This document shows, piece by piece, positions 33,058 through 42,800 of a stretch of DNA of 46,137 bases. Numbering within the stretch: the first letter of the stretch is position 1; each line of letters opens with the position of its first letter. The DNA is from Prochloron sp. SulCav_FS08_3_32_3330. GTDB taxonomy: Bacteria > Cyanobacteriota > Cyanobacteriia > Cyanobacteriales > DYNF01. Where the stretch lies: positions 8,521-54,657 of the forward strand of contig DYNF01000020.1 in assembly GCA_020721205.1 (NCBI GenBank). Direction: 5' to 3'. The notes below the pieces were generated by a model. That model had not been told where the DNA came from, made no database searches, and saw only the letters and a list, made by a program, of their open reading frames with translations. Both the position numbers and the translations under genes were made by a program.

Positions 33058-34926
33058 TTACTGTAACGGGATTGAATCCGGCATCATGGTGGGAGTTTTA
33101 AGTAAATTTTCCCAGCCTTGGATTTGTGCCTGTGCGGAGGGATAAGCGGCGGTATAAGAAGGGATCAATTTTGCGATACTGATAGCATCTTGAATCGAAA
33201 TTATGGCTTGATCCTGTGCCAAGGCTAAAATTTGATAACTCCAACGGTTACTGATTTGAGTTCCTTGGCTACTCACTCTTGTATTAGCTGGAATATTACG
33301 CACTAAACGGATGCCCTCTCCTAAGTCTTGAGCGCGACCGGTCGCCGCAGTTTGATAAGCTTTTTGTAAGGTTTCACTTGCCTGTATTTCCTGTCGCCAA
33401 GCTTGGATTTTCCCTTGAGCTTCGGAATATAAAGCCCGATCTGAGCCGATCGTTTGTGCTACTTGGATCGCTTGATAAAAATCTTGGGCATTCCCAAGAG
33501 AGATCGCCTGATCTAAGATCGGGCGATCTTGTTGTCTTTGGATTTCCCCTTGCCATTCACTAATTAACTCTTTAGCCTCAGAATGTAAAGGACGATTAAC
33601 TCCGATTAAACGAGCTTGTTCGATCGCCCTTTGTAAAGAATCAATATTATCGCCCCTTGCCCATTGTTTAGCCAGATCTAACAGAGGTTGATCCTCCATA
33701 ATCGAAATTTGACGATTCCATAAGCGAATTTCCTCCTGTGCTTCCTCATAACGGGGATTAATAGAAGGGATTAAACTCGCTGAAGCAATAGCGGCTTGAT
33801 AATTAGTTTTATCTTCTCCTTGGGCATATTGTCGTGCTTGGTTTAAATGAGTCACCGCTTCCATTTCACTTTGCCATCTCACAATTAAATCTTGTGCCTC
33901 CTCATAAAGAGGATTCCCGATCGCAATTTTCTGAGCCTCAGTAATCGCTTCTTCTAAACTTGCCACCGAGCCAATTTCGGATTTAATTCCGGCATTTGCC
34001 AGATAATTCCAATCTAAAACTTGATCTTGTAACTCAAGACTAGGAGGAATTTGATCAGCAATACGGCTCAAAGTATTCCATTGACGATTATCTACAAAAT
34101 ACTGCATTTTTTTGAGTAATTTATTTCGAGCATTTTCAATCAATTCCTGAGCTTCTTTGTAGGCATAACTCTCTTTTGAGAATTGACTAGCGATCTCGAT
34201 CGCTTTTAATAAACTATCTCCATCGCCATTACGCAGGGAAGTATAAGCCTGATCTAATTTTGAACTTTCCTCTTTTGCTAATTGAATTTTATTAACTAAT
34301 TCCTCATATTTAGTAATAGCCCAATAGCGATTTTTCAGATTTGTCAAATTAACTGCATTACTAAAAGCCTTATTCCACTCAGATTCGCGCAGATAAAATT
34401 CCCCTTCTTTAAATAAAGAATCGCCTTTTGACCAAATTTCTCGCCAAGTTTTCAGTCTTTCTTCCACTAATGTATAAGCTTGAGAATTGAAAGGAATTTT
34501 TTGAGCGATCGCGATCGCCTGATCTAACTTACCATCTTGAAATTCTTTTTCACCCAAAGCCAAGATTTGATCTGCCCATTCTTCCCGATATTTTTGGATT
34601 GTCTTTTGTAGAGGGTGATCACTCGGTATTTGATCCATGATCGTGATAGCATTGAGTAAATTATCTACGCCACCTTTTTCCGCATTTAACTGAGCGCAAT
34701 AGAGACGAGTAGAAGCAGAAGCCATCGGTAAATAAATTTTGGCACAGTTAGGAATAGGCGACAATTTTAATAAAGCCGCCGTCGCAAAATAGCCAATACT
34801 TCCTGAAATTAAGACTAAAATCACACCCCAAAACTGCCAACTAATAATCCCTTTCTTTTTTTCTTTTGGCGGTGTATTTGTGTCAGCAGTAGGCATAGTT
34901 TGAGTAGGTTTAGGAGTGGTATTCAT
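33058..34926 (-). CDS. Membrane-anchored helical-repeat protein, unknown
   Basis: A 622-residue protein. A proline- and threonine-rich N terminus is followed by one membrane segment (about 28-52, 'FWGVILVLISGSIGYFATAALL'). The rest holds about eleven degenerate repeats of 45-55 residues with the pattern 'A-I-x-x-A-Q-x-I-P ... Y-x-E-A-Q-x-x-I-x-x-W', which resembles TPR/SEL1-type helical hairpins; several carry D/E-linked spacers. Homologues are often annotated vaguely as chromosome segregation ATPase-like, but no P-loop is present. The frame extends 3 codons upstream to 34935 into heptamer repeats; I start at 34926. Confidence 0.75.
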   Translation of the reverse strand: MNTTPKPTQTMPTADTNTPPKEKKKGIISWQFWGVILVLISGSIGYFATAALLKLSPIPNCAKIYLPMASASTRLYCAQLNAEKGGVDNLLNAITIMDQIPSDHPLQKTIQKYREEWADQILALGEKEFQDGKLDQAIAIAQKIPFNSQAYTLVEERLKTWREIWSKGDSLFKEGEFYLRESEWNKAFSNAVNLTNLKNRYWAITKYEELVNKIQLAKEESSKLDQAYTSLRNGDGDSLLKAIEIASQFSKESYAYKEAQELIENARNKLLKKMQYFVDNRQWNTLSRIADQIPPSLELQDQVLDWNYLANAGIKSEIGSVASLEEAITEAQKIAIGNPLYEEAQDLIVRWQSEMEAVTHLNQARQYAQGEDKTNYQAAIASASLIPSINPRYEEAQEEIRLWNRQISIMEDQPLLDLAKQWARGDNIDSLQRAIEQARLIGVNRPLHSEAKELISEWQGEIQRQQDRPILDQAISLGNAQDFYQAIQVAQTIGSDRALYSEAQGKIQAWRQEIQASETLQKAYQTAATGRAQDLGEGIRLVRNIPANTRVSSQGTQISNRWSYQILALAQDQAIISIQDAISIAKLIPSYTAAYPSAQAQIQGWENLLKTPTMMPDSIPLQ

Positions 34927-34929
34927 TTT

Positions 34930-35117
34930 TGTCATTTGTTATTGGTCATTGGTCATTTGTCACTGGTCATTGGTCACTGGTCATTGGTCATTGGTCATTG
35001 GTCATTTGTTATTGGTTATTTGTCATTTGTTATTGGTTATTTGTCATTGGTTATTTGTTATTGGTTATTTGTCATTTGTTATTGGTTATTTGTCATTTGT
35101 TATTTGTTATTGGTTAT
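34930..35117. repeat. Long heptamer array (TTGGTCA / TTTGTCA / TTGGTTA variants)
   Basis: About 27 tandem 7-bp units, the left part TTGGTCA/CTGGTCA-rich, the right part TTGGTTA/TTTGTTA-rich, immediately upstream of the 622-aa gene's start. A second heptamer type (ACTGTCA, about 35147-35176) follows just before the argJ stop. Open frames inside, rich in VIGYLSF, are products of the repeat. Confidence 0.9.
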
Positions 35118-35177
35118 AAAAAAACGATGAATGATGAAATATTAACTGTCAACTGTCCACTGTCAACTGTCAACTGT

Positions 35178-36419
35178 TTAAGTTGTGTATTCTGCATTAA
35201 TTTTGACATAATCATAACTCAAATCACAACCCCATGCCTTTGCACAGCCAGAGCCGTCCCCCACAGAAACAGAAATTAAAACCGTATCCTCTTTTAAATA
35301 AGCACCTTGGGAAGCGGTTTTTAGATAATTACTAGCTTCTTGGCGATCGAAAGGTAACGGTTGACCATTTTCCATCATCAAAAAATCCCCTAATTTAATC
35401 CTTAAATTATTTTGATCAAATACTACTCCCGCACGTCCTGCCGCTCCTGCTATTCTACCCCAATTTGGATCCCGTCCAAAAATCGCTGATTTAACCAAAG
35501 AAGATCCCACAATCGTTTTAGCGATTTTCGCCGCAGATACTTCATCCATCGCACCAGAAACCTGCACTTCCACTAAACAAGTAGCCCCTTCACCATCCCG
35601 GGCGATCGCTTTAGCCAAATGTTGACAAACGGCGGTTAACATCGCCTCCAATTTTTCAGCATTTACACCCATTTCCGTGATCGTCGTCGTGCGAGATTGA
35701 CCATTAGCAAGGGCTATAACCGTATCATTCGTGCTAGTATCTCCATCTACAGTAATTTGATTAAAACTCTTATTCACTGCCCTCGTTAACATTTCTTGCC
35801 ATAAATGAGGGGTGACAGCCGCATCACAGGTAATAAAACCCAACATCGTCGCCATATTCGGGTGAATCATCCCCGATCCCTTACACATACCCCCTATTCT
35901 CACCGGGCGACCTTCAATCATCGTTTCTAGGGCAATGGATTTTGTCACTAAATCCGTAGTAATAATCGCCTTCGATGCCTGATCTCCGCCCTCAACCGAA
36001 AGAGCAGACACCACTTGAGGAATACCCGTTAACATTTGATCCATTTTAATGCGATGACCGATCACCCCAGTGGAAGCCAATAAAACCGAATCAGGGTCAA
36101 TATTTAAAGCCTCACCCAACTTTTTCGCACTGGTAAGGGCATCTTCCCAGCCCTGCGCCCCTGTTGCCGCATTTGCTTGACCCGCATTGACTAAAATCGC
36201 TTGAGCGTAGGATTTTGCCGTTAATCTTTGACGACAATAATCCACACAAGCCGCCCTTACCTGACTTTGGGTAAATACTCCGGCGGCGATCGCCTCAGTT
36301 TCCGAGAAAATTAAAGCTAGATCCGGTTGTCCTGAAGGTTTTAACCCTGCGGTAATCCCTGCGGCTTTGTAGCCTCTTGGGGCAGTAACGCTCCCTTGTA
36401 TTTCAGTCCAGTCTCCCAT
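35178..36419 (-). CDS. argJ: Bifunctional ornithine acetyltransferase/N-acetylglutamate synthase
   Basis: Recycles the acetyl group from acetylornithine to glutamate in arginine synthesis and can also use acetyl-CoA. The 413-residue proenzyme cleaves itself at the conserved 'MATML' site; the nucleophile is T191 ('HPNMATMLGF'). Other family stretches: 'PRGYKAAGITAGLK' (14-27), 'VNAGQANAATG' (77-87), 'GDTSTNDT' (about 231-238) and 'GRDPNWGRIAGAAGRAG' (about 313-330). The length is normal. Start 'MGDWTEIQGSVTAPRG' fits the family. Confidence 0.95.
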   Translation of the reverse strand: MGDWTEIQGSVTAPRGYKAAGITAGLKPSGQPDLALIFSETEAIAAGVFTQSQVRAACVDYCRQRLTAKSYAQAILVNAGQANAATGAQGWEDALTSAKKLGEALNIDPDSVLLASTGVIGHRIKMDQMLTGIPQVVSALSVEGGDQASKAIITTDLVTKSIALETMIEGRPVRIGGMCKGSGMIHPNMATMLGFITCDAAVTPHLWQEMLTRAVNKSFNQITVDGDTSTNDTVIALANGQSRTTTITEMGVNAEKLEAMLTAVCQHLAKAIARDGEGATCLVEVQVSGAMDEVSAAKIAKTIVGSSLVKSAIFGRDPNWGRIAGAAGRAGVVFDQNNLRIKLGDFLMMENGQPLPFDRQEASNYLKTASQGAYLKEDTVLISVSVGDGSGCAKAWGCDLSYDYVKINAEYTT

Positions 36420-36586
36420 TAGTTTTTACCTCAAACGCCATTTTGATCGGTTATTATAATCTATATTCTGTAATTTTGATTAACAAAAGTAAAAAATAAT
36501 TAATAATTAATAATTAATTATTATAAAAAACTAATGATCAATGACTTTTTCTAAATAATTTTTAAATTCTTTCACCGCCGTTAAAG

Positions 36587-37491
36587 CAGGGCGTTTTCAT
36601 TCTTTTTTTTCAACGGGTTAAAACCCGTTGCTACCCAAACAAAACCCGTCTTCACGGGTTTTAGGATTAAATATTAACTAATATTAAAAAATTAAACCTG
36701 CGTAGGTAGGTTTTGTTTATGTAGCAAGGGGTTTCAACCCCTTGTCTCCCTTTTTTTTCAACGGGTTAAAACCCGTTGCTACCTAGACAAAACCCGTCTT
36801 TACGGGTTTTCTAATTAAATATTAACTAATATTAAAAAAATTAAACCTGCGTAGGTAGGTTTTGTTTATGTAGCAAGGGGTTTCAACCCCTTGTCTCCCT
36901 TTTTTTCAACGGGTTAAAACCCGTTGCTACCTAGACAAAACCCGTCTTCACGGGTTTTCTAATTAAATATTAACTAATATTAAAAAAATTAAACCTGCGT
37001 AGGTAGGTTTTGTTTATGTAGCAAGGGGTTTCAACCCCTTGTCTCCCTTTTTTTTCAACGGGTTAAAACCCGTTGCTACCTAGACAAAACCCGTCTTTAC
37101 GGGTTTTAGGATTAAATATTAACTAATATTAAAAAATTAAACCTGCGTATGCCTGTTTTGTTTATGTAGCAAGGGGTTTCAACCCCTTGTCTCCCTTTTT
37201 TTCAACGGGTTAAAACCCGTTGCTACCTAGACAAAACTCGTCTTTACGGGTTTTAGGATTAAATATTAACTAATATTAAAAAAATTAAACCTGCGTATGC
37301 CTGTTTTGTTTATGTAGCAAGGGGTTTCAACCCCTTGTCTCCCTTTTTTTCAACGGGTTAAAACCCGTTGCTACCTAGACAAAACCCGTCTTCACGGGTT
37401 TTCTAATTAAATATTAACTAATATTAAAAAAATTAAACCTGCGTAGGTAGGTTTTGTTTATGTAGCAAGGGGTTTCAACCCCTTGCCTCCC
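36587..37491. repeat. Six tandem ~148-bp units with four hairpins each, MITE-derived
   Basis: Units start at 36611, 36759, 36907, 37056, 37203 and 37351. Each holds CAACGGGTTAAAACCCGTTG, then AAACCCGTCTTTACGGGTTT, an AT-rich spacer with ATTAAATATTAACTAATATT, AACCTGCGTAGGTAGGTT (or the variant GCGTATGCCTGTT) and CAAGGGGTTTCAACCCCTTG. The left border CAGGGCGTTTTCATTCTT (36587-36604) matches the left TIR of the MITE at 12793 in 17 of 18 bases; the right border is degenerate. There is no ORF. It occupies most of the 1.1-kb gap between argJ and the signalling genes. Confidence 0.92.
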
Positions 37492-37522
37492 AAAGATAAA
37501 ATGCTACTTTAATTATTACTTA

Positions 37523-38626
37523 TTACTTCGCCAAAGGTAACTTAATAATAATCGTTGTAATCTCATTCGGAATACTTTTAATTTGTAAATTTCCTTGATA
37601 AATTTCGATAATCTTTTTGGCGATCGCTAAACCCAAACCTGATCCCTGTTGTTCATATTTTTGACGTTCAAACTGAATATAAGCGCCAATATTTTTTAAC
37701 TGATCAGGCAAAAAACCCCTTCCTTTATTCGTAATATTTAATTCATAATAATTATCTTGATTAAACCCCTTAATAATTATGGGAGTTTCCAAAGAAGAAA
37801 ATTTTAAACTATTATCAATTATTTCCATTAATAAAGAAACGAAAAAATCTTCTTGAATAGCAAGAGTACCTTCTTCTATCTCAAATTGTAAATCCTCAAT
37901 TCTTTGATAATTTTGAGCTTGTTTTTTTGCTACAGATTTAATAATATTAACAACAGAATTTAATTTTGAACTAACAATTAAATCCTGATTATTTTTCTGT
38001 TCTAAAATTTTTGATTCTAAACTAGAATAAAATAAAAATTTTTGGCTTAAAGTCAATAATCTTTGAGAAGATTCCCTAAAAATTTCAACAATTTCCTTAA
38101 TATCAAGAGGATCAATCGGTTGAGAATTAGCAACTATTTCTAAATAATCCGTTGCTAAAACAATATTTTGTAAAGGAGTACGAAACTCGTGGGGAAATGC
38201 GGTAGTTAAATTATGACGCAGAATATTTAAAGGCACTTGAGAATGACTTTCTACTACCTTTTTTTTCTCTAAACGGATATTAATTGCATTAAATAAATCA
38301 TCCTTACTAAAAGGTTTTGTTAAATAATCATCCGCCCCTAAATTCATCCCTTGTCTTAAATTTTGAAGGGAATTTATTCCCGTTAAAAAAATAAAGGGAA
38401 TCGCTTCTGTTACGGGATTTTTCCTGATTTCTTTAATTACTTCATAACCATTTATATCAGGCATCAAAATATCACAAAGAATTAAATCAGGTAGATACTT
38501 ACTTGCTAATTCTAAACCGATTTTACCCTGATCTGCTGTTAAAACTTTAAACCCTTGAATTGTTAAAAATTTATCTATAAACAGTAAAAGTGATTCATCA
38601 TCTTCAATAATTAAAATTGTACACAT
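37523..38626 (-). CDS. Hybrid response regulator/histidine kinase
   Basis: A 367-residue protein with a receiver domain (residues 1-120, phosphoacceptor D52 in 'LPDLILCDILMPDINGYE', K104 in 'LTKPF'), a DHp domain with H146 in 'PHEFRTPLQN', and a HATPase domain ('NSLKFS' near 274, 'GSGLGLAIAKKIIEIYQG' near 335-352). A receiver at the N terminus followed by a kinase is typical of cyanobacterial response-regulator kinases. The ATG at 38632 is an alternative start two codons upstream. It is third in a signalling run; no DNA-binding output. Confidence 0.88.
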   Translation of the reverse strand: MCTILIIEDDESLLLFIDKFLTIQGFKVLTADQGKIGLELASKYLPDLILCDILMPDINGYEVIKEIRKNPVTEAIPFIFLTGINSLQNLRQGMNLGADDYLTKPFSKDDLFNAINIRLEKKKVVESHSQVPLNILRHNLTTAFPHEFRTPLQNIVLATDYLEIVANSQPIDPLDIKEIVEIFRESSQRLLTLSQKFLFYSSLESKILEQKNNQDLIVSSKLNSVVNIIKSVAKKQAQNYQRIEDLQFEIEEGTLAIQEDFFVSLLMEIIDNSLKFSSLETPIIIKGFNQDNYYELNITNKGRGFLPDQLKNIGAYIQFERQKYEQQGSGLGLAIAKKIIEIYQGNLQIKSIPNEITTIIIKLPLAK

Positions 38627-38707
38627 AATCATTCAATTTAAAATTCAAAAATAAGAAGGTGGTAGGAAGGGTTAGATTGTTAAAATCTAATCGCTAATCA
38701 TTTTTAT

Positions 38708-39808
38708 TTAATAATTTTTAGGAAGATCAATGATAAAAATTGTTCCCTGATTAATCTGGCTTTTAAATTGAATTTGTCCATTATGTAATTCCACAGCTTT
38801 TTTAACAATAGATAATCCTAATCCATTACCTTTTATTGTACCCACATTACTCGCTCTTTGAAACAATTGAAACATTTTTTCTTGATATTCAATCGGAATA
38901 CCTATCCCCTGATCTTCAATCATAAATTGAACCTGATTTTCTGTCCAAGTCAATGTTACCTCAATTTTACCCCCTTTGGGAGAATATTTAATCGCATTTG
39001 AAAGTAAATTATTAATAACTGTACGCATTAAACTGCGATCAATCTCAATCATACATTCTTGATCTTGAGGCTTAAAATCTAGTTGATGATGGGTTTCTAA
39101 ACTAGGATAAAATCCATCTATTATATGTTGAAAAAAGTCAACAATATTAACAGGTTCTCGATAAATTTTTAATTTTCCTTCCTCCGCCCGACTAATTAAT
39201 AATAATTCTTCAAGGGATTCATTCATATTAAAAACCGCTTCTTTGATCTTATCAAAATAGAGTTGTTTCTTTTCTTCGGTAAATTGATCTCCATAGTCTT
39301 TTAATAATTCTGAAAAACCTAATATATTAGTTAAAGGAGACCTTAAATCATGGGAAGCTACCGCTAAAGCATGAGTTTTCATCGCATTTAATTCTTCTGC
39401 TTTTTTTATTAGGTCTTGATATTTTATTTCATCTTGATATTTTTGCATGGCAATTTCAATTACCGCACTTAAATCTTTTAATTTATAAGGTTTAACTAAA
39501 TAACCATAAGGGGAGGTTTTTTTTGCTTGATTTAATGTATCTGGATCCGCATAAGCGGTTAAATAAATAACCGGAATATTGTATTGACTTCTAATTTCTT
39601 GTGCCAATAAAATTCCATTATCTTTACCTTTTAATCTTATATCCATTAAGATTAAATCTGGTAATTGTTCTGCTAATTTTTTGAGCGCTTTTTGATGAGT
39701 ATTCGCAATTCCTGTTACTTGATAGCTTAATTTTTGTAAATCAATTTTTAAACTATCGGCGGCGATTAATTCATCTTCCACAATTAAAATTTTAGTAAGT
39801 TCAGTCAT
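38708..39808 (-). CDS. Response regulator with histidine kinase output
   Basis: A 366-residue protein: receiver domain (1-125; D56 in 'LPDLILMDIRL', K107 in 'LVKPY'), a coiled linker (about 125-145), DHp with H153 in 'SHDLRSPLTN', and HATPase ('NNLLSNAIKYSPKGG' near 268-280, 'GNGLGLSIVKKAVELHNG' near 330-348). The order is the same as in the next downstream gene, and the pair looks like related copies. It lies 89 bp after the large cyanobacteriochrome-type kinase, so the three likely share a pathway. Confidence 0.9.
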   Translation of the reverse strand: MTELTKILIVEDELIAADSLKIDLQKLSYQVTGIANTHQKALKKLAEQLPDLILMDIRLKGKDNGILLAQEIRSQYNIPVIYLTAYADPDTLNQAKKTSPYGYLVKPYKLKDLSAVIEIAMQKYQDEIKYQDLIKKAEELNAMKTHALAVASHDLRSPLTNILGFSELLKDYGDQFTEEKKQLYFDKIKEAVFNMNESLEELLLISRAEEGKLKIYREPVNIVDFFQHIIDGFYPSLETHHQLDFKPQDQECMIEIDRSLMRTVINNLLSNAIKYSPKGGKIEVTLTWTENQVQFMIEDQGIGIPIEYQEKMFQLFQRASNVGTIKGNGLGLSIVKKAVELHNGQIQFKSQINQGTIFIIDLPKNY

Positions 39809-39839
39809 AATAATAATTAATAAGTAATAAGTATCTTAA

Positions 39840-39896
39840 TAACAAATAACAAATAACCAATAACAAATAACAAATAACCAATAACAAATAACCAAA
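39840..39896. repeat. Heptamer array (AATAACA/AATAACC)
   Basis: About eight tandem 7-bp units (AACAAAT / AACCAAT variants) fill the gap between the large kinase's stop and the next response regulator. Confidence 0.8.
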
Positions 39897-42800
39897 TTAA
39901 GATAAAATTTCAAGATGAAAAGAAGTACCTTTAGATGAAGTTTGAAAAGTTAATTCACCATCTAATTGTTCCGTTAAAATCCTCACCAATCTTAACCCTA
40001 AAGAATCCGCTTCTTCTAAATTAATATTTTCAGGCATACCTTTCCCATTATCCTCCACAATTAAATGAATTTTTTGAGTTTCATCTTGATGTAAACTAAT
40101 CTTTAATTTCCCTGAATTTTTAGTAGCAAAAGCGTGTTTAAAAGCATTAGTTACTAACTCATTAATTAACAATCCACAAGGAATCGCAATTTCCAGATCA
40201 AGATGTAAAGATTCTACATCTATTATCGCCTTAATTCGATCAGGATCGGGATTATAAGAAGATAATAAATTATTAACTAAACGATGTAAATATTCCTTAA
40301 AATCAATTTGTGCTAGATCATCCGATTGATAAAGTTGTTCATGAATCATTGCCATAGTTTGAATCCGGTTTTTACTATCTTGAAAAAACTCGATCACGGC
40401 AGGATCTTCCACATAAGTAGATTGAATATTTAACAAACTAGAAATCACATAAAGATTGTTTTTTACTCGATGATGAATCTCTTTTAATAATACCTCTTTT
40501 TCGCTTAAACTTGCTCTTAATTTTTCTTCTGCCTGTTTTCTTTGAGTAATATCGCGCATCACGCCGATCACCTGAGTCGGCTCTCCTTGGTATTTTCCGT
40601 GCATTACCCCTCGATCATAAATCCAACGATAACTCCCATCTTGATGACGATAGCGGTATTCTAAATCATAAATTTTATTTTCTCCAAATGCTCTCTTAAA
40701 CTCAGCTATTACTGAGGGTAAATCATCGGGATAAACCCTCTCTAACCAACTAGCTTCATCCGTACCTATTTCAGCCTTTGAATAGCCTAAAACTTTTTCA
40801 TAATGACCTTCCCAGTGCATTTTTTTCTGAGGAATCAGCCGATCATAAACTATTTCCCCTAAAGCCTCCACAATGGAATTATTTCGACGCATTAATTCCC
40901 CTTGTAATCTTTCTGCTTCCTTGCGATCGCTGATATTTTCTACTACATAAATAAAATATTTTGGTTGACGAGTATGATCCCGCATTAAAGAAACTAAAAC
41001 ATTAACCCAACAAACAGTTCCATCTTTACAAACATAACATTTTTCCATACTATAATTATCTCTTTCCCCCGCTAATAATTGAGAAATATATTTTTGATTT
41101 TCGTCCCGATATTTTACCGCCGTAATATCATAAAAAGTCCGTTGTAACAATTCAAAATGACTATAACCGACAATTTCACAGAATTTTTGATTAACTCGAA
41201 AAAAGCCCCCATCTAAATTACAAATACTCATTCCCACCGCCGCCTGTTCAAAAATTGCTCTAAATCTTTCCTCACTATCCCATAAAGCTTCCTCCGCAAT
41301 AAATCGATCATTAATATCTTGAATAATTCCAATAAAATACTTAGGAAATTTAGTTGATTCCCACACCAAAGACATAGTTAAATTGACCCAACGAATAGTA
41401 TTATCTTCACAAATAACACGAGTTTCAATGGAAATATTTGAATGAATTTTTGTTAATAAATGACTTAAATAAGTCAAAGCTTCTGACACATCATCAGGAT
41501 GAATAATATCCTGAAAATTACGTTTTGTTAATTTATCTTTTTTCGTTTGAATTATTTGTAAAAATTTATCATTAACTACGATAAATTGACCAGAAATTGA
41601 AATCTGAATAATACCCACCGCCGCCTGATCAAAAATACCTCTAAATCTTTCTTCACTTTCTTTTAAAGCCTTTTCTGTCACCGTAATTTCATGACCACAA
41701 ATAATCACTCCCACAGCGTTATTATTGCCATTTTGTAAAGCATTAAGATTCCATAACATTAATTTTTGACTACCATCTTTCGCTAAAAAATTACTTTCAT
41801 AATGTTTAATTTCTTCTCCATGATTAATCAATTCATCAATCAATTCCACCGTTACTTTTCGATCTTGAGGTGATAGAAATAAGAGTAAATAATTTTCCCC
41901 TAATACCTCTTGACGATCATAACCGGAAATTCTTTCGGCTGACTCATTCCACTCTAAAATCCGATAATCAGAGGATAACACAATAATTACCGTCCCCGCC
42001 GTTTGAATAAAAGTCCGAAATTTCGTTTCACTTTCTCTGAGGGCAATTTCTACTTTTTTCGTAGGAGTAATATCCCGATACATCCATAAATTCCCCGCAT
42101 ACTGATTATTGACAAAAATAGGAACATAACTTTGTTCAATTGTTTTACCATTATTAAGAGTATATTCCTCGTCCATTACCACTTGACGATTAGTAATAAT
42201 CTCTTGATATCTTTCTTGAAAAGGATAATTATTGGCAAAAATAGACTCATAATTTGAAGGAAAAAAGTAAACTAATTTAGATTTTTCAAAATATTGAGAA
42301 TCTTCATTAGTACCATTAAATATATTTTCTAATGCTTGATTAGCTAAAATTACCTCTCCTTTTTCATCTTTAACTAAGACTCCCATTTGTAAATTTTCCA
42401 TTAAAGCCATTAAACGAGAAGTAGTATATTGTAAATCCTCAGTGCGTTCTTTGACTCGTTTTTCCAATTCCTCATTCAGAGTTTTTAGCTCCTCCTCCGC
42501 TATTTTTCTTTGGGTAATATCCTCAGCAATCCCCACAATCCGATAAGGTTCTCCTAAAGGATTATTTACCGTAAAAGTGCGACACCAAAGCCACCGAATT
42601 TCTCCATCAGGACGCATAATCCGGTATTCTTTATTAGAGGATGTCTGAGCTAACGGATTTTCAAATTGATCTTTAACAACCTCTCTATCCTCTGGATGAA
42701 TCCGCTCAAACCAAAGAGAAGGATTAAGATATAAAGTTTCACAGGGTATTCCCCACACATCTTCAAAAGCAGGACTCACATAAGTTAGTTTTTGAGACTG

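Noticed and set aside
32685-33101. Antisense and forward frames over the small basic ORF and the following repeats
   Set aside because: They run through palindromes and have no family similarity; the GTG-started 56-aa frame explains the region better.
34900-35279. Three overlapping forward frames encoding hydrophobic VIGYLSF-type repeats
   Set aside because: All three frames stay open only because a 7-bp repeat lacks stops; there is no start context and they overlap the argJ and 622-aa genes.
36587-37491. Regular repeat with spacers resembling a CRISPR array
   Set aside because: The period is about 148 bp and the whole unit is conserved, with no unique spacers and no cas genes nearby; the left border matches a MITE end instead.
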